64,000 nucleotides of DNA from Chelonoidis abingdonii (Eukaryota; Chordata; Testudines; Testudinidae), in assembly GCF_003597395.2 (NCBI RefSeq), contig NC_133769.1, positions 46,721,304 to 46,785,303 on the forward strand. The letters are read 5' to 3'. Shown one piece after another: positions 27,501 to 33,826 of the stretch (position 1 is the first letter of the stretch; each line of letters begins with the position of its first letter). The position numbers and the translations under genes are program-made. The notes under the pieces were generated by a model that was given only the letters and a program-made list of their open reading frames with translations, was not told the origin of the DNA and searched no databases.

Positions 27501-29979
27501 GTCAAGGGAGTCCAAAAGGCAGCGGTCCTGAAAACAAAAAAAGAAGGGCTGTCGGTTAATCGCAGTTAACTCATGCGATTAACTCACAAAAATTAATCAT
27601 GATTAATCGCAGTTTTAATTGCACTGTTACACAACAGACTACCAACTGAAATGTATTAATATTTTGGATGTTTTCCTACATTTTCATATACATTGTATTC
27701 TGTGTTGTAATTGAAATCAATGTGTATATTATTTTTACTACAAATATTTGCACTGTAAAAATGATAAACCAAAGAAATAGTATTTTTCAATTCATCTCAT
27801 GAAGTACTGTAGTGCAATCTCTTTGCCGTGAAAGTACAATTTACAAATGTAGATTTTTTTTGTTACATAACTGCACCCAAAAACAAAACAAAGTAAAACT
27901 TCAGAGCCTACAAGTCCACTCAGTCCTACTTCTTGTTCAACCAATTGCTAAGACAAACAAGTTTGTTTATATTTATGGGAGATAATGCTGTCCTCTTCTG
28001 TTCTCTCTTTCAGGCGACACTGTAAATAAGGTGTTCTCACGGCACTGTTGTAGCCAGCACTGCAAGATATTTACATACCATATGCACTAAAAATTCTTAT
28101 GTCCCTTCATGCTTCAACCACTATTCCAGGGGACATGCGTCCATATTGATGATAGATTCTGCTTGATAACAATCCAAAACAGTCCAGACCGACGCATGTT
28201 TGTTTTCATTATCTGAGTCAAATGCCACCAGCTGAAGGTTTTTATTTTTGGTGGTTTGGGTTCTGTAGTTTCCGCATCTGAGTATTGCTCTTTTAAGACT
28301 TCTGAAAGCATGTTCCACTCCTCATCTCTCTCAGATTTTGGAAGGCATTTCAGATTCTTAAGCCTTGGGTAGAGTGCTGTATCTATCTTCAGAAATCTCA
28401 CATTGGTACCTTCTTTGTGTTTTGTCAAATCTGCAGTGAAAGTTGTTCATTCTTAAAATGAACATGTGCTGGGTCATCATCCGAGACTATAATAACATGA
28501 AATATATGGCAGAACGTGGGTAAAACAGAGCAAGGGGCACACATTTCTAAAGACCGCTACTGCACTCGACCCAAGGTTTAAGAATCTGAAGTGCCTTCCA
28601 AAATCCTGCAAATGTACACAAACTTGTTTGCTCGATTGTCTGAACAAGAAGTAGGACTGAGTGGACTTGCAGGTTCTAAAATTTTACATTGTTTTATTTT
28701 TGAATTCAGTTTTTTTGAACAAAAATCTACATTTGTAAGTTCAACTTTCATAATAAAGAGATTGCACTACAGTACCTGCATTAGGTGAATTGAAAAATAC
28801 TATTTCTTTTGGGGTTTTTTATAGTATAAATAGTTGTAATAAAAAATAAATATAAAGTGAGCACTGTACACTTTGTATTCTGTTATAACTGAAGTCAATA
28901 TATTTGAAAATATACAAAACATCCAAAAATATTTAAATAAATGGTATTCTATTATTAACCGTGATTAATCACGATTATTTTAATTACATGATTAATCACA
29001 ATTAATTGTTTACATGACCTGACAGCCTTAAAAAAGTAAACATAGGGACTGAGCCATAAGTGGACAGCAAAAATGAATACCAAGAAGCTACCTAAAGAAG
29101 TATGGATGCCTGACAAAGCACAGGCAGGGTGCCAGCAGAAGTGGCAGGGGACTTGCAGGGAGCTGCTTCACCAAGCATGGCCAGGAAGGAAGGTTTCAGA
29201 GGCTTCACATTGCCTCCTCCTAGGCGAGGGTGGCAGCTGAAGCTCCAGTCCGCTGCCAGGGACTTGAGGGCCAGAAATGCAGTTTGGGAAGCGCCACCTT
29301 GCCTTGCCCTAGGGAGCAGCACAAGACCCAGCAGTGAAACTCCAGCCCATTGCCACAGGGCATCTGGAGACCCGAATGCAACCCGGTGTCATTTCAGCTC
29401 GCCTGGCACCGCGGGCTGCTCGGGATCACGAGGCAGCCGGTGACGGAAAGGAAACAGTTCGGCACATTTCCGCCGAGCACGCTCCGCCCCTCGCTGCCTG
29501 AGGAGCCCCGGCTGTTTCCCAGCCCCACGCGGACCCTGCGCTGCGCGGGCTCCCGTCCTGCCGCTCCCGCCGGCCGCTCGCTGGGCAGGGGAGTCCCCCT
29601 AGCCAGGCCCGCAGTGCGCTCCCCGCTCCAGGCCGGCTCAGCCCCGGGTGCCAGCCCTGGCCGCTCCCGGGAGCGGGTACGAGTTGCGCTGCCTCCGGCG
29701 GGCCCGCAGCGCCTGGGGCTGAGCGCGAGGAGGCGGGGCTCACGTACTCTGCACCTGCAGATCCATCTCGCGCATCTCGGTGAACCTGTCGCGCAGATCC
29801 ATGGGTAGCTGCTCGATCACTGCGGGGACACAGAAGGGAGGGGGGAGAGAGGAGTCAATCACCGCCATGGCAGGGGGAGGGGGAGCCCCCGCGCTGTCGC
29901 CCCCGCCCCGCCAGGCCACCCGGGCGGGATCCCTGCCCCGCGCACACTCACTTTCCAGATAGTCCTCCAGGTACAGCAT
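6439..29979 (-). CDS. ING3: ING3, inhibitor of growth family member 3 (whole spliced coding region, 12 exons)
   Basis: ING3 is a nuclear subunit of the NuA4/TIP60 histone acetyltransferase complex; its PHD finger binds histone H3 methylated at lysine 4. Twelve exons join into an uninterrupted 1,254-bp frame (417 aa; human ING3 is 418 aa). It begins [18 protein letters not shown], the start of the ING domain (roughly residues 3-103), and runs through a lysine-rich segment (about 145-160) and a serine-rich linker (about 300-330) to a PHD finger with ligands C362, C364, C375, C380, H386, C389, C402 and C405, ending RRGSRHK. All junctions have GT/AG ends and phases agree. The start codon sits in a CpG island and matches the family start. 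Introns 2 and 3 are large and full of transposons; the others are mostly free of them. Identity is by recalled family similarity; the exon structure is read directly. I see no damage. Confidence 0.97.
7140..7430. mobile_element. MITE-like element with long inverted ends
   Basis: The left part (TGTCCATGTAGCTGCGCAGT, TAGCATGCTGTGCTGTAACT, CCACATGGATG) is mirrored on the right by complementary segments (ACATGGCCCGCAATTTGGAC, TAGCATGCGGTACTGTAACT, CCATGTGGATG on the minus strand). Arms are about 100 bp and diverged. No coding sequence or clear target duplication was found. Confidence 0.6.
7671..7690. repeat. (AC)10 microsatellite
   Basis: Perfect AC dinucleotide run inside ING3 intron 11. Confidence 0.95.
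8044..8082 (-). CDS. ING3: ING3 exon 11 (39-bp small exon)
   Basis: This 39-bp exon encodes [13 protein letters not shown], with the third zinc ligand C375. The acceptor is GAACTAG and the donor is CAAGAT/GTAAGT. It is in phase 0 at both ends; skipping would remove part of the PHD finger without shifting the frame. It is too short for ordinary ORF calling. Confidence 0.95.
8083..9558 (-). other. ING3 intron 10
   Basis: This 1,476-bp AT-rich intron has no recognised repeat. Confidence 0.85.
9559..9751 (-). CDS. ING3: ING3 exon 10
   Basis: This 193-bp exon encodes [10 protein letters not shown], a long serine run built mainly of TCA and TCT codons, then [18 protein letters not shown]. The last residues carry the first two PHD zinc ligands, C362 and C364. 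The acceptor is TTTTTCAG and the donor is AATCAG/GTAAGT. The serine run is a likely site of length variation among species. Confidence 0.96.
10455..10600. repeat. tRNA-derived SINE-like element with mirrored tRNA ends
   Basis: The plus strand has a B-box-like GGTTCAATTCC. The minus strand has an A-box-like TCCAGTGGTTAAGGCACTCA followed by CCTGAGAGGTGGGAAACCCA. Two tRNA-like halves thus face each other in one short element, a form I recall as frequent in turtles. Confidence 0.6.
10675..10815 (+). repeat. Second tRNA-derived SINE-like element
   Basis: It has an A-box-like TAGTCCAGTGATTAGGGTAC and a degenerate B box, GTTCAAATCC. It resembles the element at 10,455 and lies 75 bp away. Confidence 0.6.
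11215..11405 (-). CDS. ING3: ING3 exon 9
   Basis: This 191-bp exon encodes residues 239-301 from [20 protein letters not shown] through TDSRSGRKS; the final lysine codon is split. The acceptor is CTTTTAG and the donor is AGCAA/GTATGT. Reading past the donor gives an open frame into the intron, which is only a read-through. Confidence 0.96.
11750..11907 (-). CDS. ING3: ING3 exon 8
   Basis: This 158-bp exon encodes residues 186-238, starting [20 protein letters not shown] and ending in an alanine/glutamine-rich [12 protein letters not shown]. It is low-complexity linker. The acceptor is TTCATCCAG and the donor is GCACAG/GTAACA. Confidence 0.96.
11908..13139 (-). other. ING3 intron 7
   Basis: This 1,232-bp intron includes a short (AAT)n run near 12,445-12,462. 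Nothing else was recognised. The neighbouring introns 8 (11,406-11,749) and 6 (13,260-13,629) hold nothing recognised. Confidence 0.85.
13140..13259 (-). CDS. ING3: ING3 exon 7
   Basis: This 120-bp exon encodes [20 protein letters not shown] then [20 protein letters not shown]. The basic clusters KRK and EKKFK fit a nuclear localisation signal in this linker. The acceptor is CCGTACAG and the donor is ACACCAG/GTAATC, a slightly weak donor. Confidence 0.96.
13630..13701 (-). CDS. ING3: ING3 exon 6
   Basis: This 72-bp exon encodes [20 protein letters not shown] then TPVE. It opens the flexible linker with a short histidine-rich stretch. The acceptor is ATATTAG and the donor is AGAGA/GTAAGT. Confidence 0.96.
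13702..16258 (-). other. ING3 intron 5
   Basis: This 2,557-bp AT-rich intron has no recognised transposon apart from a T-run/A-run at 14,212-14,250. Intron 4 (16,356-17,278) likewise holds nothing recognised. Confidence 0.85.
14212..14250. repeat. Adjacent T-run and A-run
   Basis: Thirteen T, then AT, then 24 A. The sequence can fold on itself. It causes a false 146-codon ORF whose middle is a polylysine stretch. Confidence 0.95.
16259..16355 (-). CDS. ING3: ING3 exon 5
   Basis: This 97-bp exon encodes residues 90-121, [20 protein letters not shown] then [12 protein letters not shown], completing the N-terminal ING domain. The acceptor is AAAACAG and the donor is AAAGAC/GTAAGT. Confidence 0.96.
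17279..17344 (-). CDS. ING3: ING3 exon 4
   Basis: This 66-bp exon of exactly 22 codons encodes [20 protein letters not shown] and DL, residues 68-89. The acceptor is CTTTTCAG and the donor is GACTTG/GTAAGT. It is a phase-0 exon on both sides, so skipping it would keep the frame. Confidence 0.96.
18272..19690 (+). pseudogene. Harbinger Myb/SANT-like DNA-binding protein, broken
   Basis: This is the accessory gene of Harbinger elements, thought to help the transposase reach the nucleus and bind DNA. A frame running to 18,545 reads [14 protein letters not shown], a stop, then [13 protein letters not shown] and [20 protein letters not shown], the trihelix-type SANT domain. An acidic stretch and [19 protein letters not shown] follow. 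A donor TCTG/GTAAGT (18,829/18,830) and acceptor TTTTGCAG (exon from 19,389) mark a 559-bp intron. The second exon reads SQIRR, a stop, then [15 protein letters not shown], matching the family's conserved basic motif. The stops and a frameshift make it a pseudogene. Family knowledge is recalled. Confidence 0.75.
20370..21238 (-). pseudogene. Harbinger (HARBI1-like) DDE transposase, broken
   Basis: Reading on the minus strand, an N-terminal part has [20 protein letters not shown]. After a frameshift a 116-codon frame (20,436-20,786) reads [20 protein letters not shown], then [20 protein letters not shown] and [20 protein letters not shown]. The first two catalytic aspartates are present, in IDG and LGDP. 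After a stop the frame continues [11 protein letters not shown]; the family has RM.VE.AFGRL there, so the catalytic glutamate is lysine. HARBI1-like transposases are about 350 aa. The copy is dead through frameshift, stop and loss of the third catalytic residue. Confidence 0.85.
21731..21980. repeat. MITE fragment next to the Harbinger element
   Basis: It begins GGCCCTGTCTATAGTAGACA and continues with ACTGATTTAACTAAAT and AAATCTGTTTAAG segments, recalling a common sauropsid MITE with TTTAACTAAAT motifs. A similar fragment lies at about 26,880-26,977. No clear right end was found. Confidence 0.5.
22341..22832. mobile_element. Fold-back element with about 150-bp inverted arms
   Basis: The left arm 22,341-22,481 and right arm 22,681-22,832 are inverted copies of each other. 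Shared stretches include GTGAGGACCAGAC, GATCCATGGG, TTATGGACCT and GATAAATTGAGTTTCA. The 200-bp spacer holds a Harbinger-MITE-like piece (GTGCAGTTAGGTCGACAGAA). Sequence at 22,279-22,340 (GGTCTGGTCCACATCCAAAA) looks like the other half of that MITE, so the structure may be nested. It lies in ING3 intron 3. Confidence 0.75.
22833..23412 (-). other. ING3 intron 3, part next to exon 3
   Basis: About 580 bp with no recognised repeat. Confidence 0.5.
23413..23513 (-). CDS. ING3: ING3 exon 3
   Basis: This 101-bp exon encodes residues 34-67, [19 protein letters not shown] followed by [15 protein letters not shown], part of the ING coiled-coil domain. The acceptor is GCTGCAG and the donor is AAAAAG/GTAAGG. 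It is separated from exon 2 by a 6.2-kb intron carrying a hAT element. Confidence 0.96.
23514..26970 (-). other. ING3 intron 2, part downstream of the hAT element
   Basis: About 3.4 kb. It holds (AAAAT)n at 24,357-24,380 and a 56-bp tandem duplication at 25,315-25,426. Several 60-100 codon ORFs lack any recognisable similarity. An old unclassified repeat is possible, since the composition differs from the small introns. Confidence 0.5.
25315..25426. repeat. 56-bp perfect tandem duplication
   Basis: Two identical adjacent units of 56 bp begin CCAGACAACAATGGCTCATG at 25,315 and at 25,371. The perfect identity implies a recent duplication or an assembly artefact. Confidence 0.95.
26978..27271. 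mobile_element. Harbinger-like MITE with internal palindromes
   Basis: The ends GGGCTGGTCTACACTACGGG and GGCTACGTCTAGACTACCCG (the latter on the minus strand) form inverted repeats. Inside, AACTTCAGCTACATG pairs with CGTAGCTGAAGT, and ATCGATATATCGCG-type palindromes occur, related to those in the MITE at 2425. No matching target duplication is visible. Confidence 0.7.
27544..29029 (-). mobile_element. hAT element with about 400-bp inverted terminal arms
   Basis: It starts AAGGGCTGTCGGTTAATCGC and ends with AAGGCTGTCAGGTCATG on the minus strand. The left 430 bp and right 410 bp are inverted copies: for example ATAGTATTTTTCAATTCA at 27,778 is mirrored near 28,790. The centre holds a piece of hAT transposase. 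The flanks AAAAAAAG and AAAAAAGT are consistent with, but weak evidence for, an 8-bp duplication. It sits in ING3 intron 2. Confidence 0.8.
28060..28437 (-). pseudogene. hAT transposase fragment
   Basis: The minus strand reads [40 protein letters not shown] and [20 protein letters not shown], then in a shifted frame [20 protein letters not shown] and [18 protein letters not shown] recall this as a hAT transposase very common in turtle genomes; WW in the last motif is part of its C-terminal dimerisation region. The N-terminal zinc finger and most catalytic core are absent. A second, shorter copy of the CLPKS region lies nearby in inverted orientation near 28,565-28,610. It is not functional. 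Confidence 0.75.
29748..29819 (-). CDS. ING3: ING3 exon 2
   Basis: This 72-bp exon encodes [19 protein letters not shown] and then DLQVQ, the first helix of the ING dimerisation domain. The acceptor is CCCCGCAG and the donor is CAGA/GTACGT. It starts and ends in phase 1. Confidence 0.96.
29952..29979 (-). CDS. ING3: ING3 exon 1 (coding part)
   Basis: It encodes MLYLEDYLE plus the first base of the next codon, 28 bp. The ATG lies in CGCCGCCATGC on the minus strand, a strong initiation context. The donor is GAAA/GTGAGT. Intron 1 is only 132 bp and GC-rich, so exons 1 and 2 both lie in the CpG island. Confidence 0.96.
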
Positions 29980-30120
29980 GGCGGCGGCGAGGCCAGCGCT
30001 AAGGGGCTTCTCGCTAACGGGGGATCGTCCCTTCCAATATGGCGCCGCCGCCAACAACACCAGCAGCTCCACTCGGCGAAAACAACATTGGCGGGGGACG
30101 GGGCTCGCTCCGGCCCTGCG

Positions 30121-30130
30121 CCGATTGGCT
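30121..30130 (-). promoter_or_regulatory. CCAAT box
   Basis: AGCCAATCGG on the minus strand, upstream of ING3 and in the same orientation as the gene, matches the NF-Y consensus. Confidence 0.65.
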
Positions 30131-30141
30131 GCCTGAGCCTC

Positions 30142-30149
30142 TGACGTAC
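30142..30149 (+). promoter_or_regulatory. CRE/ATF-like half site
   Basis: TGACGTAC is a near match to TGACGTCA and lies between the CCAAT box and the ZNF143 motifs. It is short, so support is limited. Confidence 0.4.
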
Positions 30150-30172
30150 GCCGCGCCTGGCGCCCGCCCGCA

Positions 30173-30191
30173 GCATCCTGGGAAACGTAGT
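30173..30191 (-). promoter_or_regulatory. ZNF143/THAP11-type (SBS) motif, minus strand
   Basis: The minus strand reads ACTACGTTTCCCAGGATGC. It closely matches the known ACTACAATTCCCAGAATGC promoter motif bound by ZNF143. It lies about 195 bp upstream of the start codon. Binding is inferred from the motif only. Confidence 0.8.
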
Positions 30192-30215
30192 TGCCATGTG
30201 AAGGAGGGGGCAGGG

Positions 30216-30235
30216 ACTACATGTCCCACAATGCA
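30216..30235 (+). promoter_or_regulatory. ZNF143/THAP11-type (SBS) motif, plus strand
   Basis: The plus strand reads ACTACATGTCCCACAATGCA, a second match to the same motif in the opposite orientation, 24 bp beyond the first site. Two opposed copies this close together are unlikely by chance. Confidence 0.8.
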
Positions 30236-30603
30236 CCGCTAGCAGCAGCTTCTCTCCTGGATTGAGGGGCGGGGCCACGCAGTGGTGCCGCTGCGTTCAT
30301 GGTGGCTGGCAGGGGCAGTGGCGCGTGGCGCGGCCGTCTCAAGCCCTGGGGAGCTTTGCACGGGCGCCGGCACTGGCCCCTGCGCTCAGCCCGTGCCCAG
30401 GCTTGGTGTCACGCCAGTCTCATGCACTAGGTTCCAATGCCAGTCGCTCGCTTTTGGCACCTTGTCTCGGTCCTGTTGGAGAGCCACAGCCCAAACCTGA
30501 ACGGACAGAGAGTGGCCAGCGCTGTGCTTCCTCGCCACTGGGTATCGCTGGGTGCATGGCATTGTTGGCCACAAGGCAAACGGAGGCTTGTGTCACACGT
30601 TGA

Positions 30604-31317
30604 TGTTCCCACTTAAAAACTTAGCTGAGTTAGAGGCAGCCATATCATTGCCAATTCTCATGGTATTTAAAGTTTTTTTTTAAAGCCTCAGTTCCTGGAC
30701 TCATGTTATTGAGTAAGAATCTCAGCTGTCATTTTTTTTATAATTTAAAGAAGTATATATACTTCTAGCCCTTTTGGTTGCAGGGGAAAAAAAAGGTTAA
30801 AAATGTAACCCTGGTGTGTCTCAAAAGGCCGAAAAAACAGATGGCAAATAAACATGTATTTTATATTTAACCTCGTGTTTTTTAACCAAACTAGGGATAT
30901 TTTAAAGCATGATTTCATTTCTGAATGCTTGGAGTTGGCAATAATGCGCTAACCTCACATGAGTCCACAATATAGATGTAACAAGTAAATATAGTGTATA
31001 AGCACCAAGTGTATTATAACTCCATGTATTATCACATGACTGGACTAATATGAAACTGCCACTGTCCATACTCAGATATAATATAAAATATGACATGAGT
31101 CTAACCCTAAGCCCACTGAAGTCAGTGAGAATCTTTCCATTGAATTCACTGAGCTCTTGGTCAGTTCCTAAGTATAGGAAACAATGGTCCTATCACAAAG
31201 GTAATTAAACTTGTTCAATTCCACTATAATCTTTCATTCATCATTTACTACAAAATGTCATTTTGGGACTGAGATGAAAACTTCATTCAAAGAACACTGG
31301 GTTTTGCTCTTCTACAA
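30604..31317. other. Intergenic DNA, nothing recognised
   Basis: This AT-rich flank upstream of the ING3 promoter has no exon or repeat I can name. A short segment near 31,110-31,140 (CACTGAAGTCAGTGAGAATC) recalls a common sauropsid repeat. Confidence 0.5.
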
Positions 31318-31440
31318 TTATTATTTATTATTACCAGAGAATTTAAGAGCCCTAGTCATGTGACAGATCTGCATTACACTAGGCACTGTACTAACAAAAC
31401 AAAAAGATGATCTCTGCCCCCAACTTACAATGTAAATAGT
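31318..31440 (-). repeat. L2-like LINE 3' end
   Basis: On the minus strand it has TTGTAAGTTGGGGGCAGAGA and the CAGTGCCTAGTGTAATGCAG segment, the same family as the copy at 4738. Confidence 0.6.
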
Positions 31441-31484
31441 TGGAGTTTGCCAGGGGGAGGGGAGTTGCAAGTGGTATTGATTTG

Positions 31485-31620
31485 TTAGCAGCATAAGAAT
31501 TGCCATACCAGCGCAAGACCAGTGGTCCACCCAGTACATTATCCTGTTTCTGTCCAGTGACTTGTACCAAATGCATCAAAGGAAGGAGTAAAGATCTCTA
31601 TAATGAAAATTTGAGTGGAA
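31485..31620 (+). repeat. Unclassified sauropsid interspersed repeat
   Basis: It carries CATAAGAATTGCCATACCAG followed by GACCAGTGGTCCACCCAGTA and ATCCTGTTTCTGTCCAGTG, a very widespread reptile and bird repeat whose class I cannot state. Confidence 0.6.
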
Positions 31621-32026
31621 ACTCTTCAAAGCTAGATTTCAGTTACATGAAGATAAACTTGGCAGAATTTTTTTGTTTTGTCATTTCAATAGATATGTTT
31701 ATTTTAAGCATTTTTTACTTTTATTCACAATTCACAGTTACAGGAAATTATGAAGGGATCCAACAATAAGGGATGTTAAACAATAATTTAATGACAGACA
31801 AGATTCAAAAAGTTAAAGCTTTGTAACTTAAAATACAAACTTAACATCACAGGTCAAAATATACAAAGTAAGTATCCTTAAATCATAACCTAATAAGTTC
31901 TCAAGCATCATTTTTCTTACATCACCTATCTGTAAATTTCAATTATCATTAATGGATATACATTATTTTTTCCTGGGTTTATTTGTGTATGGAGAAATTG
32001 ACATTAACTGGCGGGCGAGGGCGGGA

Positions 32027-32700
32027 TGTTTACCAAGCCCATATATAAGAAGCTAAGCAATTTTGAAGAGTTATATATCACCATGGGCCATAGAAGCGTC
32101 TGCACGGTGCCCTGACAATGAGCATTAGCTCTTTCAGGAAGGACTTGATAGGGAAAATACCCCCCCTCCCATTATCTTAGGCCCTAGGCCTTTGAGCAAA
32201 AATAATTTAGAGCTTTAACTTAGCTTGTTTTACTGTATAAAGGGCATGCTGAGGCAAAAAGATGTAGTCAGGGCCCAAAAGAGGAACTAGAATTGGATAA
32301 AGGGGAACCAGGAGATTTGTTTTGATAACAGCTGACCCTGCTGTTAAGACTACAAAAAAAGTGCTAAAACGGTAAAACCGCAGACTTGACTGGCAAAGAC
32401 TATAACAGGAAAATAGGAAAATGTGTGAGAGTTGCTTGCTAAATAGCAATATGTATGCCATAGGGTAAATATTAGTCATGTTTTGCAGCATTAGCAATTT
32501 GTATTCCAAAATAAGGCTGTATCTATGTGTGACGTTTTGCGGTTTTAACCTTTATAAGCTCAATAACATTTGTAACAGGCAGGTCAGCTTAACCGTTGCT
32601 AGGGCATACGCTGGCCTCCGCTTGTGCACAAGTGTATATGCAATAAAGGTGCCTCAGGCTGTCTGATCAAATCAAAGAGGTGGTGATCTTTTCCCCAACA
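32027..32700 (+). repeat. Probable solo LTR of an old endogenous retroelement
   Basis: The segment begins TGTTTACC and ends CCCCAACA, an imperfect TG...CA border pair. It has a TATA-like TTTATAAGCTC near 32,550 and an AATAAA at 32,642 about 55 bp before the end. No coding region for gag, pol or env lies next to it, so a solo LTR is the simplest reading. No target duplication was found, so the borders are approximate. Confidence 0.5.
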
Positions 32701-33239
32701 GACTGCAGTTAGGTGATCAGTCTCCATACTCATTCTGTCTTTAGCTAGTCTGTGAACAAATAAAAATTAGTGCCAGCTATGATGATGGTTTTTGTGGTGT
32801 GGATATTTGTCTGAGACCATCAACTAATTTCATATAGTTACATTAACATTTGTTAAATGGTAATTCGTTCAGTCACTATCAACCAGAAGATTTAAGATGA
32901 AAAGTACTGTACCCCAATCCTCTGAGCCATCCAGTCTTCCAAGTGCAATTTCTGATATGTAGGGCTAGGGACATAATACAGACTTGGGGGATTGTCATGG
33001 GGCAATTTGAAGTTGTGTGTGAGGAAACCATTTCTACCTATTTTTTTTACTGTAGGACTAAGATTCCAATCTTTCTTGTAGTCAAAGGGCTCCACATGGG
33101 TAGAGGACTCTGCCCATTTAAAATCATAGAGGAAATCTGAACTGTTAGGGTCATTTTCTTTTAGATGTTGTTCACACCATGCTTTATAATTTAGTGAAAG
33201 ATATTATAAAATCAAGATGCATCTTGTTTTGCTCCTTAA
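32701..33239. other. Intergenic DNA, nothing recognised
   Basis: This sequence of about 540 bp has no recognised gene or repeat. Confidence 0.5.
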
Positions 33240-33826
33240 AAAGAAGAACCATAGAGTCATAGAACTGGGAGGGACCTTGAGAGGTCATCTAGTCCAGTCC
33301 CCTGCACTCATGGTAGGACTAAGTATTATCTAGACCATCCCTGGCAGGTGTTTGTCTAACCTGCTCTTAAAGATCTCCAATGATGAGATCCCACAACCTC
33401 CCTAGGCAATTTATTTCTGTGCTTAACCACCCTGACAGTGAGGACATTTTTCCTAATGTCTAAACTAAACCACCCTTGCTGCAATTAAAGCCCATTGCTT
33501 CTTGTCCTATACTCAGAGGTTAAGAAGAACAATTTGTCTTCCTCCTCCTTGTTAACACCTTTAATGCACTTGAAAACTATTATCATCTTCCCTCTCAGTC
33601 TTCTCTTTTCCAGACTAAACAAACCCAATTTTTTCAATCTTCCCTCACAGGTCATGTTTTCTAGACCTTTAATCATTTTTGTTGCTCTTCTCTGGACTTT
33701 CTCCAAATCTTTCCTGAAATCTGGCACCCAGAAATGGACACAATACTCTAATTGAGGCCTAATCAGCATGGAGTAGAGCGGAAAAATTACTTCTCGTGTC
33801 TTAGCCCACAGGTAAGTCAAAAACAT
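33240..33826 (-). pseudogene. CR1 ORF2 C-terminus and 3' UTR
   Basis: The minus strand gives SMLIRPQLEYCVHFWVPDFR, KDLEKVQRRATKMIKGLENM and KKLGLFSLEKRRLRGKMIIV, the conserved end of CR1 reverse transcriptase. The remaining C-terminal part is broken by stops. The 3' UTR (AGTCATAGAACTGGGAGGGA on the plus strand) matches the conserved CR1 tail that also serves turtle SINEs. Confidence 0.9.

Larger units (their letters stand above)
29380..30420. promoter_or_regulatory. CpG-rich promoter region of ING3
   Basis: The sequence changes abruptly from AT-rich to GC-rich with many CpG dinucleotides, spanning ING3 exons 1-2, the 5' UTR and about 400 bp upstream. Such islands mark broadly expressed vertebrate genes. 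The transcription start probably lies near 30,030-30,075, where an ATGGCGCC YY1-like core sits on the plus strand. No divergent coding gene is evident on the plus side. Confidence 0.85.

Noticed and set aside
29350..29808. 152-codon ORF and other long ORFs in the CpG-rich region
   Set aside because: High GC content removes stop codons in all frames; they overlap ING3 exon 2 and the promoter and resemble no protein I know.
29740..30072. 110-codon ORF covering ING3 exons 1 and 2
   Set aside because: It reads through the 132-bp intron; the spliced form matches ING3 and the unspliced reading does not.
30262..30603. Possible divergent gene sharing the ING3 promoter
   Set aside because: The ORF is GC-driven, has no known domain and I see no matching downstream exons; a non-coding divergent transcript cannot be excluded.
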